Assembly (NCBI RefSeq): GCF_900232865.1
Contig: NZ_OCTS01000001.1
Span: 248,001-312,000 of the forward strand
DNA from: Corynebacterium dentalis
Lineage (GTDB): Bacteria > Actinomycetota > Actinomycetes > Mycobacteriales > Mycobacteriaceae
Length of the DNA: 64,000 nucleotides
Reading direction: 5' to 3'
Shown here one piece after another: positions 51,838-61,533 of this stretch. Numbering within the stretch: the stretch's first letter is position 1; each line of letters starts with the position of its first letter. The position numbers and the translations under genes are program-made. The notes under the pieces were generated by a model that was given only the letters and a program-made list of their open reading frames with translations, had not been told where the DNA came from and ran no database searches.

Positions 51838-52446
51838 CTAACTGATCAGCACACCCGCGGCGCGCAGCTCGGCGAAAGCCTCTTGCGCGCCCTCATCACT
51901 GACAGGAGCGCACAGCTGCTCGATCACCGTCGTATGGAATCCAGCGTACTGGGAATCCAGCGCGGTGGCCTTCACGCAGAAGTCCGTGGCAATACCCACC
52001 ACGTCCACGTGAGAGATCTTCCGGTCTTGCAGCCACTGCTCCAGCCCGATCGTCTTGCGCTCCACCTTCAGCCCATCAGCCTCCGCGAACGCTGGAGCTA
52101 AATGCCCTTCAAACCCGGAATATGCCGGGGTGAATTCTCCCTTGCGGAACCACGCTTCAATCGCGGAGGTATCCAGCGCCGGATACGTCGTAGCGCCTTC
52201 TGTGCCCGCCACGCAGTGCACCGGCCACGTCTCCGAATAATCCGGCTGCTCACCAGCTGCGACGAAGTGCCCGGCCGGATCCACGTGCCAATCCAAGGTG
52301 CCCACTATGTGTGCGTACTTGTTGGCGTCGGAGGAAAGGAAAGAGGAAATGGCGGCGGCCACCTCGGCACCACGAGCGGTACCCAAAGACCCGTCCACAA
52401 AATCCTTCTGCACGTCCACGATGACCAGTGCGCGGCGAGGAGACAT
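51838..52446 (-). CDS. pncA: Nicotinamidase
   Basis: This 202-residue cysteine hydrolase converts nicotinamide to nicotinate for NAD salvage. Catalytic residues are Asp11 (VDVQKDF), Lys102 (RKGEF) and Cys157 (TDFCVKA), with metal ligands Asp52, His54 and His60 in DWHVDPAGH. These match PncA. It starts 2 nt after the glyA stop, so it is probably co-transcribed and translationally coupled to glyA. Confidence 0.93.
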   Translation of the reverse strand: MSPRRALVIVDVQKDFVDGSLGTARGAEVAAAISSFLSSDANKYAHIVGTLDWHVDPAGHFVAAGEQPDYSETWPVHCVAGTEGATTYPALDTSAIEAWFRKGEFTPAYSGFEGHLAPAFAEADGLKVERKTIGLEQWLQDRKISHVDVVGIATDFCVKATALDSQYAGFHTTVIEQLCAPVSDEGAQEAFAELRAAGVLIS

Positions 52447-52448
52447 TG

Positions 52449-53735
52449 TTACACCAGCTTCCAGTCCTCGAGACCGTCGTACAGCGGGAAATCGTTAGCG
52501 ACCTTGCTCACTCGAGCCTTCAGGTCAGCCACATCAGCTCCGCCGGTCAGAGCCAGCGCGATGATGTCTGCAACCTCGGTGAAGGCAGCAGCATCCAGGC
52601 CACGTGAGGCCAGCGCGGAGGCACCGATGCGCAGGCCGGAGGTGACCATCGGCGGACGAGGGTCGAAAGGAACGGCGTTGCGGTTAACGGTGATGCCCAC
52701 CTCGTGCAACAGATCCTCGCCCTGCTGACCATCCAGCTTGGAGTTGCGCAGATCCACCAGCACCAGGTGCACGTCCGTGCCACCGGTCAGAACCTGCACA
52801 CCAGCGGCCTGTGTGTCCTCGGCATTCAAGCGCTCCGCCAGGATCTGCGCGCCCTCGATGGTGCGCTGCTGACGATCCTTGAACTCCTCTGTCTGTGCCA
52901 CCTTCATGGCCACAGCCTTGGCAGCTACAGCGTGCATGAGAGGTCCACCCTGCTGACCAGGGAACACAGCGGAGTTGAGCTTCTTGGCCCACTCCTGCTT
53001 CGCCAAGATCAGACCAGAGCGCGGGCCGCCCAGCGTCTTGTGCACGGTGGTGGAAACCACGTCAGCGTGAGGTACTGGAGAAGGGTGCAGACCAGCGGCC
53101 ACCAGACCAGCGAAGTGCGCCATGTCCACCCATAGCTTGGCTCCCACCTCATCGGCAATAGATCGGAACGCAGCGAAGTCCTGGTGGCGAGGGTACGCGG
53201 ACCAACCCGCGATCAGCACCTGCGGCTTCTCCTCGATGGCCTGCTGGCGGATCTTGTCCATGTCCAGGCGCATCGTCTCGGGATCAACCTCGTAGGCCGC
53301 GACCTCGTAAAGCTTGCCGGAGAAGTTCAGGTGCATGCCGTGGGTCAGGTGGCCGCCGTGGGCCAGGGACAGGCCCATGATCTTATCGCCGGGGTTAGCC
53401 AGGGCCATCAGCACAGCGGCGTTGGCCTGCGCACCCGCGTGCGGCTGCACGTTGGCGAACTCTGCGCCGAAGACCTCTTTGGCGCGGTCGCGCGCCAGGT
53501 CTTCGATCACGTCAACGTGCTCGCAGCCGCCGTAGTAGCGGCGGCCGGGGTAACCCTCTGCGTACTTGTTGGTCAACACCGAGCCCTGAGCCTGCAGCAC
53601 CGCACGAGGAACGAAGTTCTCCGAGGCGATCATTTCCAGGGTGTCCCGCTGACGGCCCAGTTCTCCAGCGATGGCCTGTGCCACCTCTGGGTCGAGCTCT
53701 CCAAGCGGCATGTTGTGCTGGTGTTGATCCGTCAT
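52449..53735 (-). CDS. glyA: Serine hydroxymethyltransferase
   Basis: This 428-residue PLP enzyme interconverts serine and glycine with tetrahydrofolate. [46 protein letters not shown] and the PLP-lysine motif [15 protein letters not shown] are all present. ATG 53735 matches the family N-terminus and has AAAGG about 9 nt upstream; the longer open frame is not used. It is divergent from coaA, the same arrangement as in M. tuberculosis. Confidence 0.97.
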   Translation of the reverse strand: MTDQHQHNMPLGELDPEVAQAIAGELGRQRDTLEMIASENFVPRAVLQAQGSVLTNKYAEGYPGRRYYGGCEHVDVIEDLARDRAKEVFGAEFANVQPHAGAQANAAVLMALANPGDKIMGLSLAHGGHLTHGMHLNFSGKLYEVAAYEVDPETMRLDMDKIRQQAIEEKPQVLIAGWSAYPRHQDFAAFRSIADEVGAKLWVDMAHFAGLVAAGLHPSPVPHADVVSTTVHKTLGGPRSGLILAKQEWAKKLNSAVFPGQQGGPLMHAVAAKAVAMKVAQTEEFKDRQQRTIEGAQILAERLNAEDTQAAGVQVLTGGTDVHLVLVDLRNSKLDGQQGEDLLHEVGITVNRNAVPFDPRPPMVTSGLRIGASALASRGLDAAAFTEVADIIALALTGGADVADLKARVSKVANDFPLYDGLEDWKLV

Positions 53736-53845
53736 GTGATCCGGCCTTTCGTAGGTTGCATTACGCGCGTTAGTCCTATGATAGCCACGGTGCGGACAGC
53801 CACTAAGCCATCTGAATTTCATCTACCACTTAAAGAGGGTGCACA

Positions 53846-54808
53846 ATGGTTTGTATGACGCATCCCGCACCGGTGCCGACGGATCAAAACCTGCCTACGG
53901 CCAGCCCCTACATTGAGCTCAAGCGCAGCCAGTGGCAGAAACTTCGCAAGTCCATGCCCCAGGTGCTCACAGAAGATGAGCTGGAGCAGCTCCGCGGTAT
54001 CGGCGACGAGATCGACCTCGAGGAAGTCTCAGAGATCTACCTGCCTCTCTCCCGCCTGATTAACCTACGCGTCGAGGCACATCGCATGCTCAATGAGGCC
54101 TCCGCCACCTTCTTGGAAGAAAAAGATTCCAAGGTGCCCTACATCATCGGCGTATGTGGCTCCGTGGCCGTGGGTAAGTCCACCACCGCCCGCGTGCTGC
54201 AAGTGCTGCTGCAACGGTGGGAGTCTAGCCCTCGAGTGGATTTGATCACCACCGATGGCTTCCTCTACCCCACCAAGGAACTTGAGGCCCGTCGCCTCAT
54301 GCACCGCAAGGGTTTCCCTGAAAGCTACGACCAAGCAGATCTGCTGCGCTTCGTCACCCAAGTGAAGTCCGGTGCCCGCAACGTTCAGGCACCCATTTAC
54401 TCCCACGAGGCCTACGACCGGATCAAAGACAAGTCGATCACCGTGGATCAGCCGGACATCCTCATCGTGGAAGGCCTCAACGTGCTGCAAACCGGCCCCA
54501 CGCTGATGGTCAGCGACCTCTTCGACTTCTCCGTGTACGTGGATGCCCGTCGCGAGGATATCGAGGACTGGTACATCGACCGCTTCCTGAGGCTCAAGAA
54601 CACCGCGTTCAAAGATCCCAACGCGCACTTCCACCACTTCGCTGACCTCTCGGACGAAGAAGCCACGGTGGTCGCCCACGAAATTTGGCAGAACGTCAAC
54701 CTCCCCAACCTCACGGAAAACATCCTGCCCACCAAGGTGCGGGCCTCACTGGTGCTGCGTAAAGGTCCGGATCACGCCGTACAGACCGTGCGCATGCGCA
54801 AGCTCTAG
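53846..54808 (+). CDS. coaA: Pantothenate kinase type I
   Basis: This 320-residue enzyme phosphorylates pantothenate, the first step of coenzyme A synthesis. It has Walker [39 protein letters not shown] and [12 protein letters not shown] 53846 has AGAGGG 7 nt upstream; ATG 53855 is an alternative. It is divergent from glyA and convergent with uppS (3 nt gap). Confidence 0.97.
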   Translation: MVCMTHPAPVPTDQNLPTASPYIELKRSQWQKLRKSMPQVLTEDELEQLRGIGDEIDLEEVSEIYLPLSRLINLRVEAHRMLNEASATFLEEKDSKVPYIIGVCGSVAVGKSTTARVLQVLLQRWESSPRVDLITTDGFLYPTKELEARRLMHRKGFPESYDQADLLRFVTQVKSGARNVQAPIYSHEAYDRIKDKSITVDQPDILIVEGLNVLQTGPTLMVSDLFDFSVYVDARREDIEDWYIDRFLRLKNTAFKDPNAHFHHFADLSDEEATVVAHEIWQNVNLPNLTENILPTKVRASLVLRKGPDHAVQTVRMRKL

Positions 54809-54811
54809 CGT

Positions 54812-55582
54812 TTATAGCCCAAAGCGGCGGTGGCGCTCACTATAGGAGCGCAGAGCGCGCAAGAAGTCCACGCGGCGGAACGCCGGCCAGTAGGTATCCG
54901 TGAAAAAGATCTCCGAGTACGCGGACTGCCAGAGCAGAAAGCCGCTGAGCCGCTGCTCTCCGCTGGTGCGGATCACCAGATCCGGATCCGGCTGACCAGA
55001 GGTGTACAGGTGATCACCCAACGCGTCGGCCGTGATGCGCGACGCCATCTCCGTGGCCGGCACGCCCTCTTCAGCGAGCTCGTCGACGAGCGTCTTGACG
55101 GCGTCGATAATCTCCTGCCTGCCCCCGTAACCCACGGCGATGTTTACACGAACACCGGTGTGCCCCGCGGTGGCTTCCTCGTTGGCGCGAAGGCGCTTGG
55201 TGAGGCTGTTGGGAAGCAACTCCAAATGCCCCACGGCGTGCACGCGGAAGCCAGCAGCATCGTTGGCCAACTCCTCGGCCACGTCCCCGATGATCGTGCA
55301 CAAAAGGTCCAGCTCTTCGGCGGCACGCTTGAGGTTTTCCGTGCTCAGTAGGTAGATCGTGACGGTTTCAATACCCAGCTCATCGCACCAGTTACACAGC
55401 TCGGCGATCTTCTGCGCCCCCACGCGGTGACCGTGCGAGACATCCGTAAAACCGTTTTCCCGCGCCCATCGCCGGTTGCCATCCGCCATGATGGCGATGT
55501 GGCTCGGGCTCGGCTTATCCCGCAACGAGCGCGCAAGCTGCGACTCGTATGCGGGATAGAGAATCTTCGGGATGCTGTTCAC
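54812..55582 (-). CDS. uppS: Short cis-prenyl diphosphate synthase (UppS family)
   Basis: This 256-residue enzyme has IAIMADGNRRWARENG (catalytic Asp34), TIYLLSTENLKR and PDPDLVIRTSGEQRLSGFLL-WQ, the UppS/Z-FPP synthase motifs. By length and position it corresponds to Rv1086 (Z-farnesyl diphosphate synthase) rather than the longer decaprenyl enzyme Rv2361c. GTG 55582 is fixed by a TAGACT -10 box 7 nt upstream (plus strand 55590-55595), which overlaps the stop codon of the preceding gene. A further open stretch upstream belongs to that gene's frame shadow. Confidence 0.92.
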   Translation of the reverse strand: MNSIPKILYPAYESQLARSLRDKPSPSHIAIMADGNRRWARENGFTDVSHGHRVGAQKIAELCNWCDELGIETVTIYLLSTENLKRAAEELDLLCTIIGDVAEELANDAAGFRVHAVGHLELLPNSLTKRLRANEEATAGHTGVRVNIAVGYGGRQEIIDAVKTLVDELAEEGVPATEMASRITADALGDHLYTSGQPDPDLVIRTSGEQRLSGFLLWQSAYSEIFFTDTYWPAFRRVDFLRALRSYSERHRRFGL

Positions 55583-55592
55583 GCCGTCGAGT

Positions 55593-55997
55593 CTAGCGCT
55601 CGTCGGCGTTCGAGTCCCCGTGTGCCCGGCGCGCCTCTGCATCGATGGCAGCGGGACCGGTGGCGATGCCGGAGGACGGCTGGAAGCGATCATCGGTCTG
55701 TGGCACCTCGGTGCGGGCAAACATGGAGCCGCCCTTGGCGGTCTCGTCGTACCCGGCCTCCGCCATGGCCTGATCCAGGCGCTCGGTATCGAACAGGTCG
55801 ATGCCGTGCGCGTCCGCAAATGCTCGACGGCGCTCCAATCGACGCACCCGCTTGTTCATCAAGAAGCCCAACGTCAGCACCACCAAAAGCAGCGCCAAGA
55901 TCACGAACAGGCCGATGGGCGCGGCCTTGCCGAACTCTGGCCCCATGGGACCTTCGTTGATTTGGCTCTGCGCGATGATCAAGGAGTGGGTGTTCAT
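55593..55997 (-). CDS. Small single-helix membrane protein next to mca
   Basis: This 134-residue protein has one helix (IGLFVILALLLVVLTLGFLM, residues about 28-47), then a basic NKRVRRLERRR stretch and an acidic tail. It sits beside mca and uppS, where mycobacteria have the small protein Rv1083. Function unknown. Its stop codon overlaps the -10 box of uppS. Confidence 0.75.
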   Translation of the reverse strand: MNTHSLIIAQSQINEGPMGPEFGKAAPIGLFVILALLLVVLTLGFLMNKRVRRLERRRAFADAHGIDLFDTERLDQAMAEAGYDETAKGGSMFARTEVPQTDDRFQPSSGIATGPAAIDAEARRAHGDSNADER

Positions 55998-56015
55998 AGT
56001 CCTAGTGTGCTCCGT

Positions 56016-56894
56016 TTATAGCCCTGCAAACAAGTCAGTCTCGGGAATTTGTGTCTCCACGCGAGACTTCGCCAGTTCGAACTCTTCGGTCGGCCACACC
56101 TTGCGCTCCATCTCCGGCGTGGTGATGAAAAACGGGCCGTCGGGATCCACCTGGGTGGCGTGCGCCCGCAGTGCATCGTTGCGACGTTCGAAGTAGTCGC
56201 CCACCTTCACTCGCGTGGTTACTCGCGGGAAGATGTCCGGCATCTTGCGCCACAAGGAGATCCGGTCCAAGGCCTCGCGAGGGATCTCCGAGCCGCTGGA
56301 TTGCTCCAGCGCGGTTTCCAGCTCCTGTTCCAGCAGCTCGAAGCGCCTGCTTACGAATCCGTGCGTGTAGTAGAGCTTCTTGATCTCCCACGGTTCGCCC
56401 AGTTCTGGGTGGAATTTTGGGTCTGCGGCCGCATCCCATGCGCGCACCGAGACCGCGTGCACCTTGATGTGGTCTGGGTGCGGGTACCCGCCGTTTTCGT
56501 CGTATGTGACGACGACGTCAGGCTTGAACTCACGGATGGTTTTGACCACCGCAGCAGTAGCCTCTTCGGTGTTCTGCAACGCGAAGCAGCCTTCGGGCAA
56601 GGGCGGAAGCGGGTCACCTTCTGGCAGCCCGGAATCGACGTATCCCAGCCACTCGTGCTCCACGCCCAGGATTTCTGCTGCCTGGGCCATTTCCTGCTGG
56701 CGGGTGCCGATCATGTCATCGACGTGCAGGATGTTGGGGTTCAGGATGTCCCCGCGCTCGCCACCGGTACACGTCAGCACGCGCACCCGGTGACCTTCGT
56801 CGGCATAGCGGGCCATGGTGGCCGCGCCCTTGCTCGATTCGTCATCCGGGTGTGCGTGAATGGCAAGAATGCGGTGCTGGTTTTCTTGTGCCAC
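56016..56894 (-). CDS. mca: Mycothiol S-conjugate amidase
   Basis: This 292-residue zinc hydrolase cleaves mycothiol conjugates to release mercapturic acids for detoxification. It has AIHAHPDDES (zinc ligands His15 and Asp18 by family), LTCTGGERGDILNP, VVTYDENGGYPHPDHIKVH, and WLGYVDSGLPEGDP. It resembles Mca more than the paralogue MshB in length. GTG 56894 has AGGAGGG 10 nt upstream. It confirms mycothiol use and an actinobacterial origin. Confidence 0.95.
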   Translation of the reverse strand: MAQENQHRILAIHAHPDDESSKGAATMARYADEGHRVRVLTCTGGERGDILNPNILHVDDMIGTRQQEMAQAAEILGVEHEWLGYVDSGLPEGDPLPPLPEGCFALQNTEEATAAVVKTIREFKPDVVVTYDENGGYPHPDHIKVHAVSVRAWDAAADPKFHPELGEPWEIKKLYYTHGFVSRRFELLEQELETALEQSSGSEIPREALDRISLWRKMPDIFPRVTTRVKVGDYFERRNDALRAHATQVDPDGPFFITTPEMERKVWPTEEFELAKSRVETQIPETDLFAGL

Positions 56895-56976
56895 GGGAAC
56901 GTAGCCCTCCTGAGGTTCTTGGGACTGTTACACAATGTACTCCCCTGCCAGACGGTGTTATACGATGGGTTTCATC

Positions 56977-57417
56977 ATGAATACCGTTGATACCCCTGTG
57001 CTGAAAGACCGTTATGGACAATCCCGTAACTCCAACTTCACGGGCAAAATTCTCGTAGTGGTCTTTGTCGCCATGATCATCGCCGCCGGTATTTATATTT
57101 TCTCCATGGTCACCCGCACCAGCGAGGCGTCCGTCACCGCTGTGGAAACCGATGGCCGGATCATGTCCGATTCCAAGATCACCAGCCAGATCGATATTTC
57201 CCGCGACGATCCTTCCCAAGCCGCATATTGCATTGTCACTGCGCTGAACTATTCGAAGGATGAAGTTGGGCGTCGGGAAGTCTTCTTACCTGCCGGCGGG
57301 GACGCAATCACCCGCATGGCCTTGGACATCCAGACCCGCGAGCGCGCACACGCCGCCAAGGTCTACGGCTGCTCCACCACCATCCCGCCGCATCTGGAAA
57401 CCAGCGGCGACAACTAA
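56977..57417 (+). CDS. DUF4307 membrane protein
   Basis: This 146-residue protein has one N-terminal helix (ILVVVFVAMIIAAGIYIFSM, residues about 25-45) and an extracytoplasmic domain with IDISRDDPSQAAYCIVTALN and VGRREVFLPAG, typical of DUF4307. It lies between mca and greA, as in mycobacteria (Rv1081c). Function unknown. A TACGAT -10 box lies 10 nt before ATG 56977, so the leader is at most a few bases. Confidence 0.85.
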   Translation: MNTVDTPVLKDRYGQSRNSNFTGKILVVVFVAMIIAAGIYIFSMVTRTSEASVTAVETDGRIMSDSKITSQIDISRDDPSQAAYCIVTALNYSKDEVGRREVFLPAGGDAITRMALDIQTRERAHAAKVYGCSTTIPPHLETSGDN

Positions 57418-57526
57418 GCAGCCAGCGTCCGCCGGAATGCTAGACTGGCTCGGACTTGAAGCGGCGAAACAGCTACACTGTCGTGCCGCATTGATAAATA
57501 ACGCAACATAAGGATGTGTACGCACC

Positions 57527-58048
57527 ATGGCTGATGACCAGACACGCTGGCTCACGCAGGAAGCATACGACCGCCTGAACGAAGAGCTCGTCTCCCTGAA
57601 GGAGAACCGTCCCGCATTGGCTGCGGAGATCAACGAGCGTCGCGAAGAAGGCGATCTGAAGGAGAACGGCGGCTACCACGCTGCTCGTGAGCAGCAGGGG
57701 CAGGAAGAAGCTCGCATCGTCTACCTCGAGGAGCTGCTGGACAGCGCCACGATCGGCGAGGCTCCCAAGGAGTCCGGCGTGGCTCAGGTCGGTTCCGTTT
57801 TGCACGTCTACTACGACGATGACGAGGACGACAAGGAAACCTTCCTGCTGGGTACCCGCGGCCTGGAGAGTTCTAACCCTGATTTGGAGACCTACTCCAC
57901 CGATGCCCCTCTGGGTGCCGCGATCGTGGGCGCCAAGAACGGCGAGTCTCGTACGTACCAGACCCCTAACGGCAATGAGGTGAAGGTCACGCTGATCTCC
58001 GCTGAGCCTTACGATCCGGATCTGGACGTTCCTCGCGACCAGCAGTAG
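57527..58048 (+). CDS. greA: Transcription elongation factor GreA
   Basis: This 173-residue protein has the N-terminal coiled coil ([20 protein letters not shown], then [20 protein letters not shown] with the conserved acidic tip) and a C-terminal FKBP-like domain ([29 protein letters not shown]). It rescues backtracked RNA polymerase by stimulating transcript cleavage. A strong terminator follows. Confidence 0.96.
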   Translation: MADDQTRWLTQEAYDRLNEELVSLKENRPALAAEINERREEGDLKENGGYHAAREQQGQEEARIVYLEELLDSATIGEAPKESGVAQVGSVLHVYYDDDEDDKETFLLGTRGLESSNPDLETYSTDAPLGAAIVGAKNGESRTYQTPNGNEVKVTLISAEPYDPDLDVPRDQQ

Positions 58049-58063
58049 GTCTTTCTTTTTCGA

Positions 58064-58114
58064 CGACAAAAGCCCTGCCCTAGATTTTCTTCTAGGGCAG
58101 GGCTTTGTTGTTGT
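58064..58114. terminator. Bidirectional terminator between greA and the Bax-inhibitor-like gene
   Basis: AAAGCCCTGCCCTAGA and TCTAGGGCAGGGCTTT form a stem of about 16 bp around TTTTCT, with flanking ACAA/TTGT and T-rich ends on both strands. It serves the convergent greA and BI-1-like genes. Confidence 0.9.
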
Positions 58115-58122
58115 CTAAGGTG

Positions 58123-59025
58123 TTAGTCCCTCTGCAGGTAGCTCAGCAGACGCAGGATTTCGATGTACAGCCAGACCAGGGTGACGGCCAGGCCAAGGGC
58201 CACACCCCATGCCATCTTGGATGGAGCTCCGGCGCGCACCAAGCGGTCTGCCTGGTCAAAGTCCAGCAGGAAGCTGAAGGCGGCCAGGCCGATGCAGACG
58301 AGGGAGAAGATGATAGCCAGTGGGCCGCCATCGCGCAGTGGGCCAGCTTCGCCGGTGAACAGGCCGAAGACCAGGTTGCCCAGTGCCAGCACTAGTACGC
58401 CGATCAGTGCGCCCACCATGAAGCGGGTGAACTTCGGGGTCACGCGGATAGCGCCGGTCTTGTAGACGAACAGCATGCCCACGAACACGCCGATGGTGCC
58501 GAGGACTGCCTGGCCAATCAGCGCGCCCGCATCCGCACCGGAAACGGTGACGTTGGCGAACATGAAGCTGATGCCACCCACGAAGAGTCCTTCGAACAGG
58601 GCGTAAATAATGGTGACGGCAGCGGAACCGTACTTCTTACCGAAGGTGGAGACCAGCACGGTGACGAAGCCACCGATAGCGCCCACCACGGTCAGGATCA
58701 TGCCGATGTTCGGGGAGGTAACGGACAGGAAGTAGTTCACTACGGCCATGACCACGATGATGCCCAGCGTGATGCCGGTCTTAGCCACCACGTCATCAAC
58801 GGTCATGGGGCGATCAGAGGTGCCCGCATTTCCGTAGTTCGCAGCGTTCTGCATGCCCTGGTGGTAAGCAGCGCTCTGCGCACCACCCTGCGCGGTCGCC
58901 AGGTTGCCCATGGTGCCGTAGGGGTTCTGGCCCTGCTGGCCACCCTGCTGCTGGTTGGACTCAGCAAATGGGTGCTGGCCTTGCTTGGCCAGGGATCCCA
59001 TCACCGGGTTCGTGGAACGATTCAT
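58123..59025 (-). CDS. Bax inhibitor-1 / YccA-like membrane protein
   Basis: This 300-residue protein has a Gln/Gly/Asn-rich cytoplasmic N-terminus of about 75 residues, then seven membrane helices of the actinobacterial Bax1-I/YccA family, with TVVGAIGGFVTVLVSTFGKK, ALFEGLFVGGISFMF and FDQADRLVRAGAPSKMAW. Members conduct calcium or restrain proteolysis; the role here is unknown. GGAG lies about 10 nt before the ATG. Confidence 0.88.
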   Translation of the reverse strand: MNRSTNPVMGSLAKQGQHPFAESNQQQGGQQGQNPYGTMGNLATAQGGAQSAAYHQGMQNAANYGNAGTSDRPMTVDDVVAKTGITLGIIVVMAVVNYFLSVTSPNIGMILTVVGAIGGFVTVLVSTFGKKYGSAAVTIIYALFEGLFVGGISFMFANVTVSGADAGALIGQAVLGTIGVFVGMLFVYKTGAIRVTPKFTRFMVGALIGVLVLALGNLVFGLFTGEAGPLRDGGPLAIIFSLVCIGLAAFSFLLDFDQADRLVRAGAPSKMAWGVALGLAVTLVWLYIEILRLLSYLQRD

Positions 59026-59206
59026 GTGACATTCACTCCAATTGTGCGCTTTTGTTGATTTCTAGTGGTTCTAGAACTCCAAGTGTCACATGGTAAACGC
59101 ATCAGCGTCACGATTAGTTCCCTATGGGCAACATTTTTCCAAATATCTTTAGTAGTTTTGCACTCTCGTGTCCACAGGTCAGATGATTTCGCTAGTATTC
59201 GGAAAC

Positions 59207-60793
59207 ATGACACCTCAGCGACTGGAACTTGGACCGCTTCCTACCGACCTCGCGCAGGAACTGCGTGACCTCACTGCCAACGCTCGCTTCGGCACCCTGG
59301 ATGAAAACGGTTACAACCTCGTCATCGAAGCTCCGATGACCGGCGAGACCATCGGCTGGGTAGGCTCCGGCGATGAGGAGCTCGTCAACAAGGCCTTCCG
59401 TGCTGCACGTCGCGCCCAGCAGTCTTGGGTGCACGTGCCGTTTTCCGAGCGCAAGCGCATCTTTATGCGCTTCCACGATTCCGTGCTCAAGAACCGCGAG
59501 CTCCTGGCAGACATGGTGCAGCTGGAATCCGGCAAGAACCGCACCGGCGCCTTCGATGAAATCCTCGACGTAGCCAACAACGCTCGCTACTACGCCGGCC
59601 GCGTGGAAAAGCTCATGTCTCCGAAGTCCCGCCGCACCGCCGTGCCCGTGCTGGCTAAGCCACGCGAGTACCGCCACCCGCTGGGCGTGGTCGGACAAAT
59701 CTCCCCGTGGAACTACCCTCTGACCTTGGGCATCTCCGATGCCATCCCAGCCCTGCTGGCCGGCAACGCCGTGGTCTCCAAGCCGGACTCCTCCACCCCG
59801 TTTACCTCCCTGCTGGTATTCAAACTGCTCTTCGAGGCAGGCCTGCCCCGCAACCTGGTGCAGCTGACCACCGGCTCTGGCCGCGTGGTGGGTTCCGCCA
59901 TCGCTGAGCAGTGCGATTACCTGATGTTCACCGGTTCCACAAAGACCGGCAAGCTGCTGGGCGAGACCATGGGCCGTCGCCTGGTTGGCTTCTCCGCAGA
60001 ATTGGGCGGCAAGAACCCACTGATCGTGGCTAGCGATGCAGACATGGAAAAGTCCGCTCGCGGCGCCGTGGAGGCCTGCTTCTCCAACACCGGCCAGCTG
60101 TGTGTGTCCGCGGAGCGCATCTACGTGGAGCAGGACAGCTACGAGGAGTTCCTCACCAAGTTCGTGGAGCGCACCAAGGCGCAGTCCATCGGTCCCGGCT
60201 TTGATTGGGAGACGCAGGTCGGTTCCCTGGCAAGCGCGGATCAGCTCAAGACCGTGGACGAGTTCGTGGAGGATGCCCGTGAGAAGGGTGCCACCATCGC
60301 CGCGGGCGGCAAGGCTCGCCCTGACTTGGGACCTTACTTCTACGAGCCCACCATTCTCACGGACGTTCCCGAGGATGCTCGTCTGCTCAACGACGAGGTC
60401 TTCGGCCCCGTCGTCTACGTCCAGCCTGTCTCTGACCTGCAGGAAGCTGTGAAGCTGGCCAATGACACCCCTTATGGCTTGAACGCTTCCGTCTGGGCCG
60501 ATCCATCCACCGGTTGGGATGTCGCTCCGAAGATCGCCGCCGGTTCCGTGGGCATCAACGATGGCTACGCCGCAGCATGGACCGCCATCGGTGCACCGTC
60601 GGGCGGCATGAAGGAATCCGGCATGTCCAACCGCCACGGTGATTCCGGCCTGCTGAGGTACACCGCTGGTCAGAACGTCACGGAGCAGCGCGGCATGTCC
60701 ATGCGCGGCCCTGAGTCGCTGAGCCGCAAGGCGTACTCCCGCATCATGAGCCGCGCGATGCTGTTGGGCAAAACCCTGCGCCTGCTGCCTTAG
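59207..60793 (+). CDS. gabD2: Succinate-semialdehyde dehydrogenase (NADP), GabD2-like
   Basis: This 528-residue aldehyde dehydrogenase has VVGQISPWNYPL, GNAVVSKPDSSTP, FTGSTKTGKLLG, the catalytic Glu in FSAELGGKNPLIVASDAD and the nucleophile Cys in FSNTGQLCVSAERI, then EVFGPVVYVQPV. It resembles mycobacterial GabD2. ATG 59207 lies 8 nt after a TAGTAT -10 box; an upstream in-frame GTG adds only unrelated residues. The methyltransferase start overlaps its stop by one base. Confidence 0.88.
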   Translation: MTPQRLELGPLPTDLAQELRDLTANARFGTLDENGYNLVIEAPMTGETIGWVGSGDEELVNKAFRAARRAQQSWVHVPFSERKRIFMRFHDSVLKNRELLADMVQLESGKNRTGAFDEILDVANNARYYAGRVEKLMSPKSRRTAVPVLAKPREYRHPLGVVGQISPWNYPLTLGISDAIPALLAGNAVVSKPDSSTPFTSLLVFKLLFEAGLPRNLVQLTTGSGRVVGSAIAEQCDYLMFTGSTKTGKLLGETMGRRLVGFSAELGGKNPLIVASDADMEKSARGAVEACFSNTGQLCVSAERIYVEQDSYEEFLTKFVERTKAQSIGPGFDWETQVGSLASADQLKTVDEFVEDAREKGATIAAGGKARPDLGPYFYEPTILTDVPEDARLLNDEVFGPVVYVQPVSDLQEAVKLANDTPYGLNASVWADPSTGWDVAPKIAAGSVGINDGYAAAWTAIGAPSGGMKESGMSNRHGDSGLLRYTAGQNVTEQRGMSMRGPESLSRKAYSRIMSRAMLLGKTLRLLP

Positions 60794-61533
60794 TGGAGCA
60801 CGCCGATGCCCGGGTCAGCCGGGCTCACTGGGATTCGGACGCTGCTCGGTACGTCTCCGAGCACGCCGATTACTTAGATGATTTCCACTGGTGCCCCGAG
60901 CGCCTCACCGAGGATCAAGCCCACTTGTTGGGCGATGTCCGTGGCAAGCGCATCCTCGAGCTCGGCGCTGGCACTGCCCCGTGTTCCGCGTGGGTCGCCG
61001 CGCACGGCGGTATCGCCATCGCGCAGGACATTTCTCGCGGCATGCTGAGCCGGTCTGACCGTTCCGCGGTGTTCGCCGTGCAATCTGACGCGGCGGCGTT
61101 GCCGTTTGTTTCGCAGAGTTTCGACGCCACCTTCTCCTCCTTCGGCGCCCTCCCCTTCCTCGCGGATCTCCCGGGTGCTTTGCGAGAGGTCCGGCGCGTG
61201 CTCAAGCCCGGTGGCCGCTGCGTGCTGGCCAGCAATCACCCCATGGCGTGGGTCTTCCCCGACGATCCGGGGCCCATCGGCCTGCTGGCCCAGGTTCCGT
61301 ATTTTCAGAGCGTGTATGAGGAATTCGCCGAGGACGGCGAGCGCACGTATGCAGAGTATCACCACACCGTCGGCGATTGGATCCGCGCCCACGCTGCCGC
61401 CGGCTTACTGCTCGAAGACGTAGTGGAACCGGAGTGGAGGCCGGGCACACCCGCGTGGGGTCAGTGGTCTGAGCTGCGCGGATCCGTGTTTCCCGGAACC
61501 GCGATCTTCGTTTCGCGCGCTACTTCCCATTAG
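60793..61533 (+). CDS. Class I SAM-dependent methyltransferase
   Basis: This 246-residue protein has the SAM motif I ILELGAGTAPCSAWVA near residue 54, motif II-type AQDISRGML, and post-I RVLKPGGRCVLASNHPMAW of the UbiE/Methyltransf_11 group. The substrate is unknown. GTG 60793 overlaps the gabD2 stop by one base, so it is probably translationally coupled. Its last 14 nt overlap the convergent SDR gene. Confidence 0.88.
   Translation: MEHADARVSRAHWDSDAARYVSEHADYLDDFHWCPERLTEDQAHLLGDVRGKRILELGAGTAPCSAWVAAHGGIAIAQDISRGMLSRSDRSAVFAVQSDAAALPFVSQSFDATFSSFGALPFLADLPGALREVRRVLKPGGRCVLASNHPMAWVFPDDPGPIGLLAQVPYFQSVYEEFAEDGERTYAEYHHTVGDWIRAHAAAGLLLEDVVEPEWRPGTPAWGQWSELRGSVFPGTAIFVSRATSH

Noticed and set aside
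59192..60637. A 481-codon frame antisense to gabD2
   Set aside because: Same reason: opposite a highly conserved dehydrogenase, with His/Gly/Val-rich composition typical of shadows.
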